DNA of 64,000 nt, from assembly GCF_028532485.1 (NCBI RefSeq), contig NZ_CP116942.1, forward strand, positions 4,464,001-4,528,000, written 5' to 3'. The DNA comes from Iamia majanohamensis. Lineage in GTDB: Bacteria; Actinomycetota; Acidimicrobiia; Acidimicrobiales; Iamiaceae. The position numbers were made by a program, and so were the translations under genes. The notes below the pieces were generated by a model, which was given only the letters and a program-made list of their open reading frames with translations, did no database searches and had not been told where the DNA came from. Below, one piece after another: positions 33,698 to 41,293 of this stretch. How positions within the stretch are numbered: the first letter of the stretch is position 1; the number at the start of each line of letters is the position of its first letter.

Positions 33698-34743
33698 ACC
33701 GCTCGTCCCCCCGCCCCGCAGCCCGCCCTGCGGGGCGGTGGCGCGCCCGGGCCGCGCTCACCGTCGTCGCCCTGGTCGGCCTGGTGGCGGCGTGCAGCGC
33801 GCCGGCCGACGCCCCCGGGGCCGAGGGCCCGACACCGCCCGACGCGACGCCGACCACCGACGGGGCGGGCCCCGACCGAGAGTGCCCATCGGGCGCGGCC
33901 TCGACCCGCACGGTGGCCTACCGCGACCCCGTCCCCGCCGGCGTCGACCCGGACCTGGTGTCGCTCGACCTCACCCTCCCCGAGCGATCGGACCCCTGCG
34001 CGCCGGTGCCGGTGCTCGTCTACGTCCACGGCGGCGCCTTCGCCCTCGGCGACAAGGCCAACGGGGTGGCCGACAAGGAGCGCCTGGCCCGCCAGGAGGG
34101 CTGGGCCTTCGCCAGCGTCAACCACCGCCTCTCACCGAACCCGCCGTCGTCGGAGCCCGACCGGGTCAGGCACCCGACCCACGTGGAGGACGTCGCCGCG
34201 GCCGTGGCCTGGCTGGCCGACGAGGGCCCGGCGCTGGGGGTGGACGGCGACCGCATCGTGCTCATGGGCCACTCCGCCGGCGCCTTCCTCGTCACCCTGG
34301 CCGGCGTCGACCTGACCTACCTGCACGACGCCGGCGTGAGCGAGGCCCAGGTGCCGTGCGTGGTCTCCCTCGACACGCGCTACGACCCCCGCACCGAGGC
34401 CGCCGACGGCGGCCTGGCCGAGGTGATGTACCGCAACGCGTTCGGCGACGACCCGGCGGCCTGGGACGCGGTGTCGCCGCTGCGCCTGGTGCGGCCCAAG
34501 CAGGGCACGCCGGACATGTTCCTCGTCACCCGGGGCACCGCCGCGCGCCGGGCCGCCACCGAGGACTTCGCCGACGCCCTCCGGGACGCACGGGTGCCGG
34601 TGGAGGTGCTCGACGCCCGCCCGCTCGACCACGAGGGGGTCAACGCCGCGGTGGGGGCGCCGGGGGACACCGTCGTGACCCCGCCGCTGGTCGCCTTCCT
34701 ACGCCGCTGCGTGGCCACCGACGTCCCTCGCCCCAAGGGCTGA
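33694..34743 (+). CDS. Lipoprotein alpha/beta hydrolase (esterase/BD-FAE-like)
   Basis: 349 residues. A signal peptide with lipobox VALVGLVAACSAPA (Cys ~34) is followed by a Pro/Thr-rich linker and then a hormone-sensitive-lipase-like hydrolase: VLVYVHGGAFALGDK (oxyanion HGGAF) and nucleophile elbow IVLMGHSAGAFLV. A late DHEG segment in RPLDHEGVN supplies the likely catalytic His. It should be anchored on the outer face of the membrane. It lies 61 bases after ectD on the same strand, but the RBS-masking palindrome suggests separate control. GTG 33694 is the only start with an RBS before the signal peptide. Confidence 0.82.
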   Translation: MHRSSPRPAARPAGRWRARAALTVVALVGLVAACSAPADAPGAEGPTPPDATPTTDGAGPDRECPSGAASTRTVAYRDPVPAGVDPDLVSLDLTLPERSDPCAPVPVLVYVHGGAFALGDKANGVADKERLARQEGWAFASVNHRLSPNPPSSEPDRVRHPTHVEDVAAAVAWLADEGPALGVDGDRIVLMGHSAGAFLVTLAGVDLTYLHDAGVSEAQVPCVVSLDTRYDPRTEAADGGLAEVMYRNAFGDDPAAWDAVSPLRLVRPKQGTPDMFLVTRGTAARRAATEDFADALRDARVPVEVLDARPLDHEGVNAAVGAPGDTVVTPPLVAFLRRCVATDVPRPKG

Positions 34744-34756
34744 GGGACCGCCGACC

Positions 34757-35692
34757 TCAGGCCGGGACGGGCACCCGCTCGGCGTCGGTCCGGGCCCCGG
34801 ACTCGACCCAGCGCTGGGCCAGGCGGCGCCCGGCCTTGCCGACCCGCTCGACCCGGCGAACGAGGCGGGCCCGGGCCTCCTCGGCCGCGGGGGTCAGGCC
34901 CTCGAGGTCCTCGACGGCCCAGTGGCGGAGCACCACGGGGACGAGGATCTGGTCGTGGTGGACCTCGAGGTCGTAGATGCCGGCCTTGGCGATGGCCATG
35001 GCGTGGGCCTCGAAGTCGACGATGCCGGTGCCGGGCATCTCGAAGTCGGTGACCTGGCGCTCGATGGCCTCGACGGTGCCCGAGGGGTCGATCTCGAGCG
35101 CCGCGCTCACCAGGTCGCGGTAGAGCAGGTGGTGGAGGTTCTCGTCGGCCGCCACCCGGGCCATGACCTGGTAGCCGGCCCGGTCGTCGAGCAGCTTGCC
35201 CGTGGCCCGGTGGGCGATGCGGGTGGCCAGCTCCTGGAGGGCCACGTAGACGAGGGCGTCGAGGGGGGTGGCGGGCTCGGGCACCACGCCGTGGGAGACC
35301 TGGTGCATGCGGGCCCGCTCCAGGGCCACGGGGTCGACCAGCCCGGCCACGGTCAGGTAGTCGCGGATGACGATGGAGTGGCGCCCCTCCTCGGCCGTCC
35401 AGCGCCGGGCCCAGGTGCCCCAGGCGTCGCCCGCGCCGAACACCCCGTCGATGGTCGAGAAGTAGTACGGCAGGTTGTCCTCGGTGAGGAGGTTCACGAA
35501 CAGCGAGGAGCGCACCGCGGCGGGCAGGGGGTGGGCGTCCTCGTCCCAGTCCCGGCCGGCGGTGGCCGCGTCGCCGCGCTCCCAGGGCACCAGCTCGTGG
35601 GGGAACCACTCCTTGCTGGTCTCGAGGTGCCGGTCGACCAGCCGCTCGAGGGTGGGGGTGAGCTCGGCGAGCAGGGCGGTGTCGGAGGGCAT
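34757..35692 (-). CDS. Acyl-[ACP] desaturase (soluble di-iron, DesA/FA_desaturase_2 type)
   Basis: 311 residues. The ferritin-like di-iron motifs are visible as EEGRHS (EExxH, in RRWTAEEGRHSIVIRDY) and DENLHH (DExxH-type, in ARVAADENLHHLLYRD). Further Glu ligands are in LLTEDNLPYYF and ALQELATRI. These enzymes introduce double bonds into acyl-ACP with ferredoxin as electron donor. ATG 35692 is fixed by TAGGGT at -12 to -7, a leaderless promoter overlapped by two operator repeats. It should contribute to membrane fluidity or mycolate-like lipid supply; no redox partner is adjacent. Confidence 0.9.
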   Translation of the reverse strand: MPSDTALLAELTPTLERLVDRHLETSKEWFPHELVPWERGDAATAGRDWDEDAHPLPAAVRSSLFVNLLTEDNLPYYFSTIDGVFGAGDAWGTWARRWTAEEGRHSIVIRDYLTVAGLVDPVALERARMHQVSHGVVPEPATPLDALVYVALQELATRIAHRATGKLLDDRAGYQVMARVAADENLHHLLYRDLVSAALEIDPSGTVEAIERQVTDFEMPGTGIVDFEAHAMAIAKAGIYDLEVHHDQILVPVVLRHWAVEDLEGLTPAAEEARARLVRRVERVGKAGRRLAQRWVESGARTDAERVPVPA

Positions 35693-35698
35693 GGCCCC

Positions 35699-35744
35699 AC
35701 CCTACCTACCGGTCGGTAGGGAGGCTACCTACCGGTCGGTAGGG
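35699..35744 (-). promoter_or_regulatory. Leaderless promoter with twin TetR-type operators for the desaturase
   Basis: Two identical 20-bp direct repeats (35702-35721 and 35725-35744, 23-bp period) each contain the dyad CCTACC-GGTC-GGTAGG. The first overlaps the minus-strand -10 box TAGGGT (35704-35699), six bases from ATG 35692; the second covers the -35 region. No TetR gene is adjacent, so the repressor must be encoded elsewhere. Confidence 0.75.
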
Positions 35745-35756
35745 ATTGCTCCGGCC

Positions 35757-36143
35757 TCAGGCGCCCCGGCAGCTCCAGGGCTGCCAGCTGTTGCCCGCCA
35801 GCTGGTAGATCTTCAGCGCCACCCGGGAGTTGATGTAGGGGTCGAACATCTGGTTCCAGGTGTAGCCCCAGCCCTTGACCGTCTTCTCCCAGGTCACCTT
35901 GTTGATCTGGAACAGGCCGTAGTCCCCCGAGCGGCTGACGGCGTCGGGGGTGTAGCGGGACTCGCAGTGGGCGACTCGCATGGCCTTGTCGACCACCGAG
36001 GCCGGGAAGGTCTGGCGGATGGCCTGCTTGGAGGTCTCCTCCGGGGTGCACCCGGTGGTGCCGAGGAGGAGGGCGAGGGCGATGACCGCGGCGAGGGCCA
36101 CGGCCACCGGCCGGCGCCGGGGTGGGGTGGTCTGCGTGCTCAT
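35757..36143 (-). CDS. Lysozyme-like (SLT/transglycosylase-like) small lipoprotein, copy 1
   Basis: 128 residues. A signal peptide AVALAAVIALALLLGTTGCTP ends with a lipobox-like Cys (~32). The mature domain has the lytic-transglycosylase features: VAHCESRYTPDAVS (catalytic Glu in CES), SGDYGLFQIN and a Trp/Tyr-rich GWGYTWNQMFDPYINSRVAL. It closes with a WxPWSCRG Cys that may pair with the CES Cys. Likely acts on peptidoglycan during wall growth. It is a tandem paralogue of the next gene upstream, which has its own terminator between them. Confidence 0.82.
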   Translation of the reverse strand: MSTQTTPPRRRPVAVALAAVIALALLLGTTGCTPEETSKQAIRQTFPASVVDKAMRVAHCESRYTPDAVSRSGDYGLFQINKVTWEKTVKGWGYTWNQMFDPYINSRVALKIYQLAGNSWQPWSCRGA

Positions 36144-36232
36144 GGCCTTCTCATCGACCCCTGCGGGGCGGTCGTGAGGGCGGGGCCCTGTGGCGTGGGT
36201 CCCGCTGCCGCGCCCGGGGCCGGACGCGACCC

Positions 36233-36256
36233 GGGGCGGCGCCGTGGCGCCGCCCC
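36233..36256 (-). terminator. Hairpin terminator between the two lysozyme-like genes
   Basis: GGGGCGGCGC (36233-36242), loop CGTG and GCGCCGCCCC (36247-36256) form a perfect 10-bp stem just beyond the stop of the 36284 gene on the minus strand. It should separate the two paralogues transcriptionally. Confidence 0.6.
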
Positions 36257-36283
36257 GAGGTCGAGGATCAGGTCTGGGCCCGG

Positions 36284-36637
36284 TCAGGCGTGGCGACAGC
36301 CCCACGGCTGCCAGCTGTTGCCGGCGACCTTGAAGATGTGCAACGCCACCTTGGAGTTGATGTAGGCGTCCTTCATCTGGCTCCAGTCGTAGCCCATGTT
36401 GTTGACCGTCCGCTCCCAGGAGGCGCGGTTGATCTGGAACAGGCCCCAGTTGCCGCCGCCGGGGCTGACGGCGTCGGGCTGGAGGCGGGACTCGCAGTGG
36501 GCGACCCGGATGGCCTTGTCCTCGGCCCAGTCCGGGAACCACTTCTGGATGGCGTCCCGGGAGATGTCCTCCGGGCTGCAGGCGGTGGCCCCGAGGAGCA
36601 TGCCAGCGACGAGGAGGAGGGGGAGGAAGCGCTTCAC
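36284..36637 (-). CDS. Lysozyme-like (SLT/transglycosylase-like) small lipoprotein, copy 2
   Basis: 117 residues: signal peptide with lipobox PLLLVAGMLLGATACSPED (Cys ~20), then VAHCESRLQPDAVSPGGGNW (catalytic Glu), GLFQIN, YDWSQMKDAYINSKVALHIF and WQPWGCRHA. It aligns along its whole mature length with the 35757 product, so the pair arose by tandem duplication and has since diverged in signal peptide and surface residues. Preceded by a ~120-nt leader and a TTGCCT/TATCTT promoter, so it may be regulated at the RNA level. Confidence 0.82.
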   Translation of the reverse strand: MKRFLPLLLVAGMLLGATACSPEDISRDAIQKWFPDWAEDKAIRVAHCESRLQPDAVSPGGGNWGLFQINRASWERTVNNMGYDWSQMKDAYINSKVALHIFKVAGNSWQPWGCRHA

Positions 36638-37036
36638 TTGGGAGGAGGTCCTTGGTCGACGGTCCGCGACCCGACACGGCCCCGGCGGGGCGGCGGGGGA
36701 GGTGGCCCGGTGAGCGGCACTGCTCGGAGAAGGGGGAGGGCACCCCGCTGGCGGCTGAGTCGCAAAGATATGACGAAGCGGTTACGAAAGGCAAGAACCG
36801 ATGACGTGAAGGGCGTCACAGGGGCTGCGAGCGGTGCCGTCGGGGGCGCGACGACGGGCCGAGGATGCCGCCCTCGCCTGGGACGACGGCCTGCGCCGGG
36901 CCCGAGCCGCCGCCGGCGCGCCCGTCACGGAGTGGTCACACGACGGCCCACCATCCCGACCGAGGCTGGGCGTCAGGGTGGGGGCCGACGCCCGCAGGTC
37001 ACCCGTCGGACCCGGCCCGCTCTGCGCCGGGCGGCC
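36638..37036 (-). promoter_or_regulatory. 399-bp gap: promoter and long leader of the lysozyme-like gene
   Basis: No gene is visible here. On the minus strand TTGCCT (36794-36789) and TATCTT (36770-36765) with an 18-base spacer make a plausible promoter, leaving a GC-rich ~120-nt 5' leader before ATG 36637, with GGAGGAGG-type sequence near the start. Such leaders before cell-wall hydrolases in actinobacteria often hold a c-di-AMP riboswitch; I could not confirm its conserved core. 36840-37036 shows nothing recognisable. Confidence 0.45.
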
Positions 37037-37474
37037 TCAGGGGTCGGTGACGAGCAGGGCCTGGAAGCCCTCGTCGCGGCTGTGCTCCCAGGTGACCTCG
37101 ACGCGGTCGGTGCGCTCGACCTGCTCGCCGTCGGCCGCGGTGGTGGCGGCCATGCGGTCGGCCAGGTCCGGCGGGAGGTCGAGCTCGGCGCCCAGCTCGC
37201 GCAGCCAGACCACCGCGGCCGGGGTGAGCACCGGGGCCTCGACCTCGAGGGTCGAGGGGTCACCTCGGAACCAGACGTCGTCGTCGTCGGCCCGGACCAG
37301 CTCGGCCCGGGTGGCGAGGTCGGGGCGCGGGGACGCCTGCTCGTCGGAGCCGGCCACGCGGGCCAGGCCGACGCACCCACCGAGGAGCGCGAGGGCGAGC
37401 GCGTAGGCGACCACGAGCCGGGGGGTCATGGAGCGGACCACGCCGATGGCGCCGCCGGCCGCGGCCCGCTCCAT
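37037..37474 (-). CDS. Membrane-anchored hypothetical protein
   Basis: 145 residues. One N-terminal hydrophobic helix, TPRLVVAYALALALLGGCVG, may be a signal anchor or a lipoprotein signal (Cys ~34). The rest is acidic and extracytoplasmic, with VRADDDDVWFRGDPSTLEVE and LDLPPDLADRMAATTA. ATG 37474 has GAGGAG nine bases upstream; ATG 37429 is an alternative start. No family recognised. It lies just downstream of tRNA-Ser(GCT) on the same strand. Confidence 0.6.
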   Translation of the reverse strand: MERAAAGGAIGVVRSMTPRLVVAYALALALLGGCVGLARVAGSDEQASPRPDLATRAELVRADDDDVWFRGDPSTLEVEAPVLTPAAVVWLRELGAELDLPPDLADRMAATTAADGEQVERTDRVEVTWEHSRDEGFQALLVTDP

Positions 37475-37587
37475 CGCCGTCGGCTCCTCGTGTCCCACGT
37501 GTGCGCCCTCCTGGCCGGCCACGGCCGAGGGTACCGGTGGGCCCGGGCGCGACGAGGGCCGGGCCCTGGTGGGCCCGGCCCGGTCGG

Positions 37588-37676
37588 CGGAGAGGGTGGG
37601 ATTTGAACCCACGGTGGGTGTGAACCCACACCTCCTTAGCAGGGAGGCCCGATCGGCCTGACTCCGGCACCTCTCC
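37588..37676 (-). tRNA. tRNA-Ser (anticodon GCT)
   Basis: Minus-strand class II tRNA: acceptor GGAGAGG/CCTCTCC, anticodon stem CCTCC/GGAGG with loop CTGCTAA (GCT). It has a long variable arm (TGTGGGT/ACCCACA type) and T-loop TTCAAAT. The discriminator is at 37588; CCA is not encoded. It reads AGC/AGT codons. Confidence 0.95.
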
Positions 37677-37839
37677 TCGCGGCCCGATGGTACAGGTCAG
37701 CCGGGGGCGGTCCCGCGGGCGATGCCCGTGTCCGCCCCGCGGAACCGGCGCAGGCCGCGTGGGGGCGGACCGGTACGGTCGGCCCGATGGCCGGGGCTGG
37801 ACCGATCGACGGGCACCCCGCCGCCCGGCCCGGCGCCCG

Positions 37840-38787
37840 GTGACGGCCCGCCCCCGTCCGCTCGTCCTGGCCGTGGTCGTCGGCACCGGCGTGGTCGCGG
37901 TGTCCACCGGGGCCCTCTTCACCCGGGCCGCCTACCAGGCCGCGGGGGCGGGCACCCTCGGCGGTGGGCTCCTCCTCGCCCTGTCGCGCATGGGGGTGAC
38001 GTGCCTGCTCTCGAGCGGGGCCTGGGCCCGGCGGGCCAGCCGACCGGGGCCCCTGCCGCCCGGCACCCGACGCCGCACGGTGGTCGCCGGCCTCCTCCTC
38101 GGGCTCCACTTCGCCACCTGGCTGCCGTCGCTCGCCTTCACGTCCATCGCCGCCAGCGTGACCCTGGTGACCACCGTCCCGATCTGGGTGGCCCTGATGA
38201 TGTGGCTGCGCGGCGAGCGGCCCTCGGCCCGCAGCGCCGCCGGCATCGCCATCGCCGTGGCGGGGGGCGCCCTGGTGGCCTTCGGCGACGCCGGCGGGGC
38301 CGACGCCGGCAGCAACCCGCTCCTGGGCGACGCCCTCGCCCTCGTGGCCGCCATCACCTTCGCCGCCCACCTGATGCTGAGCCGGTCCGTGCAGCAGCGG
38401 GGCCTCGGGCTGTGGCAGTGGACCTCGGTGGTCACCGCCATCGGCTTCCTCACCGTGCTGCCCCTGGGCCTGCTCGTCGCCCCCGGCGACGGCCCCTACC
38501 CCCTGGGCTTCTGGCTCGCCGCCGTCGGCCTCGCCCTGGTGCCCCAGATGGTGGGCCACTCCTCGTTCACCTGGTCGGTGCGGTGGCTGAGCCCCACCCT
38601 CGTGTCGGTGGCCATCCTCCTCGAGCCGCTGCTCTCCAGCCTGGGCGGCATCGTGCTCTTCGACGAGGTGCCAGGACCCCTGGTGGCGGTGGGCGCCGTC
38701 GTCCTCGTGGCCGGCGTCGCCGTGACGACGGTGGCCGAGTCCGGCACCGCCCCGACGCCCGCCGAGGAGGCCGTGATCCCCACCTGA
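37840..38787 (+). CDS. EamA/DMT-family transporter
   Basis: About 315 residues with ten hydrophobic helices arranged as two EamA repeats. Examples are LVLAVVVGTGVVAVSTGALF, LAFTSIAASVTLVTTVPIWV and AGIAIAVAGGALVAFGDAGG in the first half. FTWSVRWLSPTLVSVAILLE, PLLSSLGGIVLFDEVPGPLV and AVVLVAGVAVTTVAES are in the second. LLEPLLSSLGG is the EamA signature. GTG 37840 is the first start consistent with the first helix; it may begin slightly upstream. Substrate unknown; relatives export amino acids or metabolites. Confidence 0.85.
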   Translation: MTARPRPLVLAVVVGTGVVAVSTGALFTRAAYQAAGAGTLGGGLLLALSRMGVTCLLSSGAWARRASRPGPLPPGTRRRTVVAGLLLGLHFATWLPSLAFTSIAASVTLVTTVPIWVALMMWLRGERPSARSAAGIAIAVAGGALVAFGDAGGADAGSNPLLGDALALVAAITFAAHLMLSRSVQQRGLGLWQWTSVVTAIGFLTVLPLGLLVAPGDGPYPLGFWLAAVGLALVPQMVGHSSFTWSVRWLSPTLVSVAILLEPLLSSLGGIVLFDEVPGPLVAVGAVVLVAGVAVTTVAESGTAPTPAEEAVIPT

Positions 38788-38841
38788 GCAGGGCGGCCGT
38801 AGGTTGGGAGGGTCCCGTCCGCGACCGGTGAGGAGGCTGCG

Positions 38842-39459
38842 ATGGCGGTGTGGTTCACCTCGGACCTCCACTTCGGCCATCGCAACATCAGCCGCTACTG
38901 CGGTCGCCCCTTCCCGGACACCGACGCGGGCGTGCACGAGATGGACGAGGCCCTCGTGGCCCGGTGGAACGAGGTCGTCGCGCCCGACGACGTGGTGTGG
39001 GTCCTGGGCGACGTGGCCATGGGCCTCATCGACCGGTCGCTGCCCCACGTCGCCCGCCTGGCCGGCACCAAGCACCTCGTCGCCGGCAACCACGACCGCT
39101 GCTGGGACGGCCACGACGACGCGACCGCGGTGGCCCGCTGGCGCGAGCGCTACGCGGAGGTCGGCTTCGCCACCATCGACGACGGGGCCGAGCTCGAGGT
39201 CCACGGCCGCACCGTGCGCCTGTCGCACTTCCCCCACCGAGGCGACAGCCACGCCGAGGACCGCTTCGAGGAGCACCGCCCCGTCGACGACGGGACCTGG
39301 CTGCTCCACGGCCACGTCCACGACACCTGGCGCCAGCACGGCCGCCAGGTCAACGTGGGCGTCGACGCCTGGGCCGGCCGCCCGGTGGCCGCGACCGAGG
39401 TGGTCGCCCTGCTCGACGCCGGGCCCCGCGACCTCGACCCGCTGCCCTGGACGGCCTGA
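38842..39459 (+). CDS. Calcineurin-like metallophosphoesterase
   Basis: 205 residues: VWFTSDLHFGHRNISRYCGR (DxH), VVWVLGDVAMG (GD), KHLVAGNHDRCW (GNHD), LSHFPHRGD and LLHGHVHDTW (GHxH), a complete metallophosphoesterase set. Close in pattern to small phage- and plasmid-like phosphoesterases that cleave phosphodiesters. A -10 TAGGTT near 38801 and GAGGAGG before ATG 38842 are visible. Follows the EamA gene after 54 bases. Substrate unknown. Confidence 0.88.
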   Translation: MAVWFTSDLHFGHRNISRYCGRPFPDTDAGVHEMDEALVARWNEVVAPDDVVWVLGDVAMGLIDRSLPHVARLAGTKHLVAGNHDRCWDGHDDATAVARWRERYAEVGFATIDDGAELEVHGRTVRLSHFPHRGDSHAEDRFEEHRPVDDGTWLLHGHVHDTWRQHGRQVNVGVDAWAGRPVAATEVVALLDAGPRDLDPLPWTA

Positions 39460-39491
39460 GCCCCTCGGGGGTGCTCGACGGGCGACATCGA

Positions 39492-39540
39492 CCCGAACCG
39501 GCACGCGTCCACCACCGGGGACCGTCGTGGTCGCGTGCCA
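39492..39540. repeat. CCGAACC-type intergenic hairpin, single copy
   Basis: CCCGAACC (39492-39499) is followed by perfect arms GGCACGCG (39500-39507) and CGCGTGCC (39532-39539) with a 24-base loop. It sits between the convergent phosphoesterase and trmB stops. Its order (CCGAACC, arm, 23-30-base loop, arm) is that of the elements at 1122, 4382 and 59063. May be a terminator. Confidence 0.6.
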
Positions 39541-39616
39541 CCTCGGAGCTGGGATCGACGGCGCCGGGGACGCAGACCGGAGGACGGCCGCACCACGACG
39601 TGGCCGGGCAGTGCCC

Positions 39617-40231
39617 TCAGCGGCGGACGGCCACCAGGTCGGTGGCGGCGCGCCCGGCGGCGACGCCGGCCCGCTCGTAGGCGGTGACCGGGCGGGACGG
39701 CGGGGGCCCGTCGACCAGGGCGAGGCGGTCGTCGGCCTCGAGCAGGGCCCGGACGGCCGCCGCGTAGTCGGGCCAGTCGGTCGCCAGGTGGAAGGTGGCA
39801 CCGGAGGCCAGGACCTCGGCGGCCCGGGCCACGAAGGCGGCGTCGACCAGCCGGCGGTGGTGGTGGCGGCGCTTGGGCCACGGGTCGGGGAAGAGCAGCC
39901 GCAGCTGCGCCAGGTCACCGGGGGCGGCGACGTCGAGCACCGCCCGGGCGTCGGCGTCGGCCACCCGGACGGTGGCCAGGCCGGCCTCGTCGACGGCCCG
40001 CAGGGCGGCCACGATGCTGGGGCGGTGGAGCTCGACGGCGAGCACGTGGTGGTCCGGGTGGTCCCGGGCCCAGGCCACCGTGGCCTCGCCCGACCCCACC
40101 CCCACGTCGAGCAGGGTGGGGGCCCCGTCGCCGAAGGCGTCGGCCAGCTGGTCGTCGAGCGGGCGGGCGTCGAGCACCAGGCCGAGCCGGGCGCCGAGGC
40201 GGGCCAGGTCGCGCCGCTTGCCCTCGGTCAT
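39617..40231 (-). CDS. trmB: tRNA (guanine46-N7)-methyltransferase (TrmB)
   Basis: 204 residues of a Rossmann-fold SAM methyltransferase. LLDVGVGSGEATVAWA binds SAM, VLAVELHRPSIVAAL follows, and LLFPDPWPKRRHHHRR is the diagnostic TrmB substrate-binding motif. FHLATDWPDYAAAV completes the fold. It makes m7G46 in tRNA variable loops. In-frame coding similarity may extend upstream (STKHRGR precedes the chosen Met), so the true start could be a rare codon upstream of ATG 40231. Confidence 0.9.
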   Translation of the reverse strand: MTEGKRRDLARLGARLGLVLDARPLDDQLADAFGDGAPTLLDVGVGSGEATVAWARDHPDHHVLAVELHRPSIVAALRAVDEAGLATVRVADADARAVLDVAAPGDLAQLRLLFPDPWPKRRHHHRRLVDAAFVARAAEVLASGATFHLATDWPDYAAAVRALLEADDRLALVDGPPPSRPVTAYERAGVAAGRAATDLVAVRR

Positions 40232-40345
40232 CCGGCCCCGGTGCTTGGTCGAGGCGACCCGGCGGCCGGGGTCGGGGGGAGGGACCGGCGCGTCGATCGC
40301 CCCAGCCTGGCAGGGCCGTCGGCGTCGACCGTCCCCGACGCCCGG

Positions 40346-41218
40346 TCAGCGCACGGGGTGGCCGACCGCAGCGAGGACCTCGGCCCACTGGGTGACCACC
40401 AGCATGTGGCCGATGCCGGAGGTCGTGTGCACCGTGGTGTCGACCATGGTGTCGGCCCACCAGGCCAGGTGGCTCGGCGTGATGAAGTCGTCCTCGCTGG
40501 AGAACACGTGGGCGGGGGCGCCGATGGCCGCCGGGTCGTAGCCCCAGTCGGCGACCTGGTCGGCGACGATGTCGGCCGCGATGCCGACCGGCCCCTGGCG
40601 CAGGGCCTCGGCGTGCATGGCGAGGACGCGAGCCCGGACGTCGGGGTCTCCCAGCAGGGCGGCGTCGGCGTCGCCGGTGTTGGCGGCCAGCGCCCCCTCG
40701 GGGTCGTCCCCCATGAACTGGGCGAGGATGGCGGTGAGGGCGGCGGTGGCCGACGCCGGGTCGTCCCGCAGCGGGTCGAGCATGGCGTGGTGCTCGGGCG
40801 GGATCCACGAGCCGTCGGCCGGCGACGGCGTGCCCACCAGGGCCAGGGCCCGCACCCAGTCGGGGTGGCGGGCGGCGACGCCGGCGGCCACCCGCCCCCC
40901 GGCCGACCAGCCGACGACGGCGGCGTCGGCCGCGCCGAGGAGGTCGAGGGCGGCGGCCACGTCGTCGGCGCACCCGGCGACGGTGGGCACCGTGCCCTCG
41001 GGCCACGGGCCGGAGGCGCCGTAGCCCGGGCGGTCGAGGGTGACGAGGCGGACCGCAGCGGACGCGGTCACCGCGGGGTCGGGGTCGAAGCGCCGGGAGC
41101 CGGGCGAGGAGTGGAGGAACACGACGACGGGCGCGTCGTCGGGCCCGGCCACGTCGACGGCCACGGTGCGGCCGTCGGGGCGGGTGAGGAGGTGGGTGGG
41201 GGCCTGAGCATCGGTCAT
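40346..41218 (-). CDS. Alpha/beta hydrolase
   Basis: 290 residues: VVVFLHSSPGSRRF (oxyanion loop), LVTLDRPGYGAS, nucleophile elbow VVGWSAGGRVAAG (Ser ~109), acid in AHVFSSEDDFITP and His in GIGHMLVVTQW. The pattern is that of small alpha/beta hydrolases from actinobacteria; substrate unknown. ATG 41218 is divergent from the WYL regulator at 41294, with only 75 bases between starts, so shared control is likely. Confidence 0.85.
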   Translation of the reverse strand: MTDAQAPTHLLTRPDGRTVAVDVAGPDDAPVVVFLHSSPGSRRFDPDPAVTASAAVRLVTLDRPGYGASGPWPEGTVPTVAGCADDVAAALDLLGAADAAVVGWSAGGRVAAGVAARHPDWVRALALVGTPSPADGSWIPPEHHAMLDPLRDDPASATAALTAILAQFMGDDPEGALAANTGDADAALLGDPDVRARVLAMHAEALRQGPVGIAADIVADQVADWGYDPAAIGAPAHVFSSEDDFITPSHLAWWADTMVDTTVHTTSGIGHMLVVTQWAEVLAAVGHPVR

Positions 41219-41293
41219 GGGCGTACTGTGCGACCGCCCTGGTGACACCGTCCTGTCACCGTCTCGCGAGAGATCACGAGGGAGCCGACGTCC

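Noticed and set aside
36640-36770. Definite c-di-AMP riboswitch call
   Set aside because: Context fits but I could not align the conserved core, so it is only listed as a candidate.
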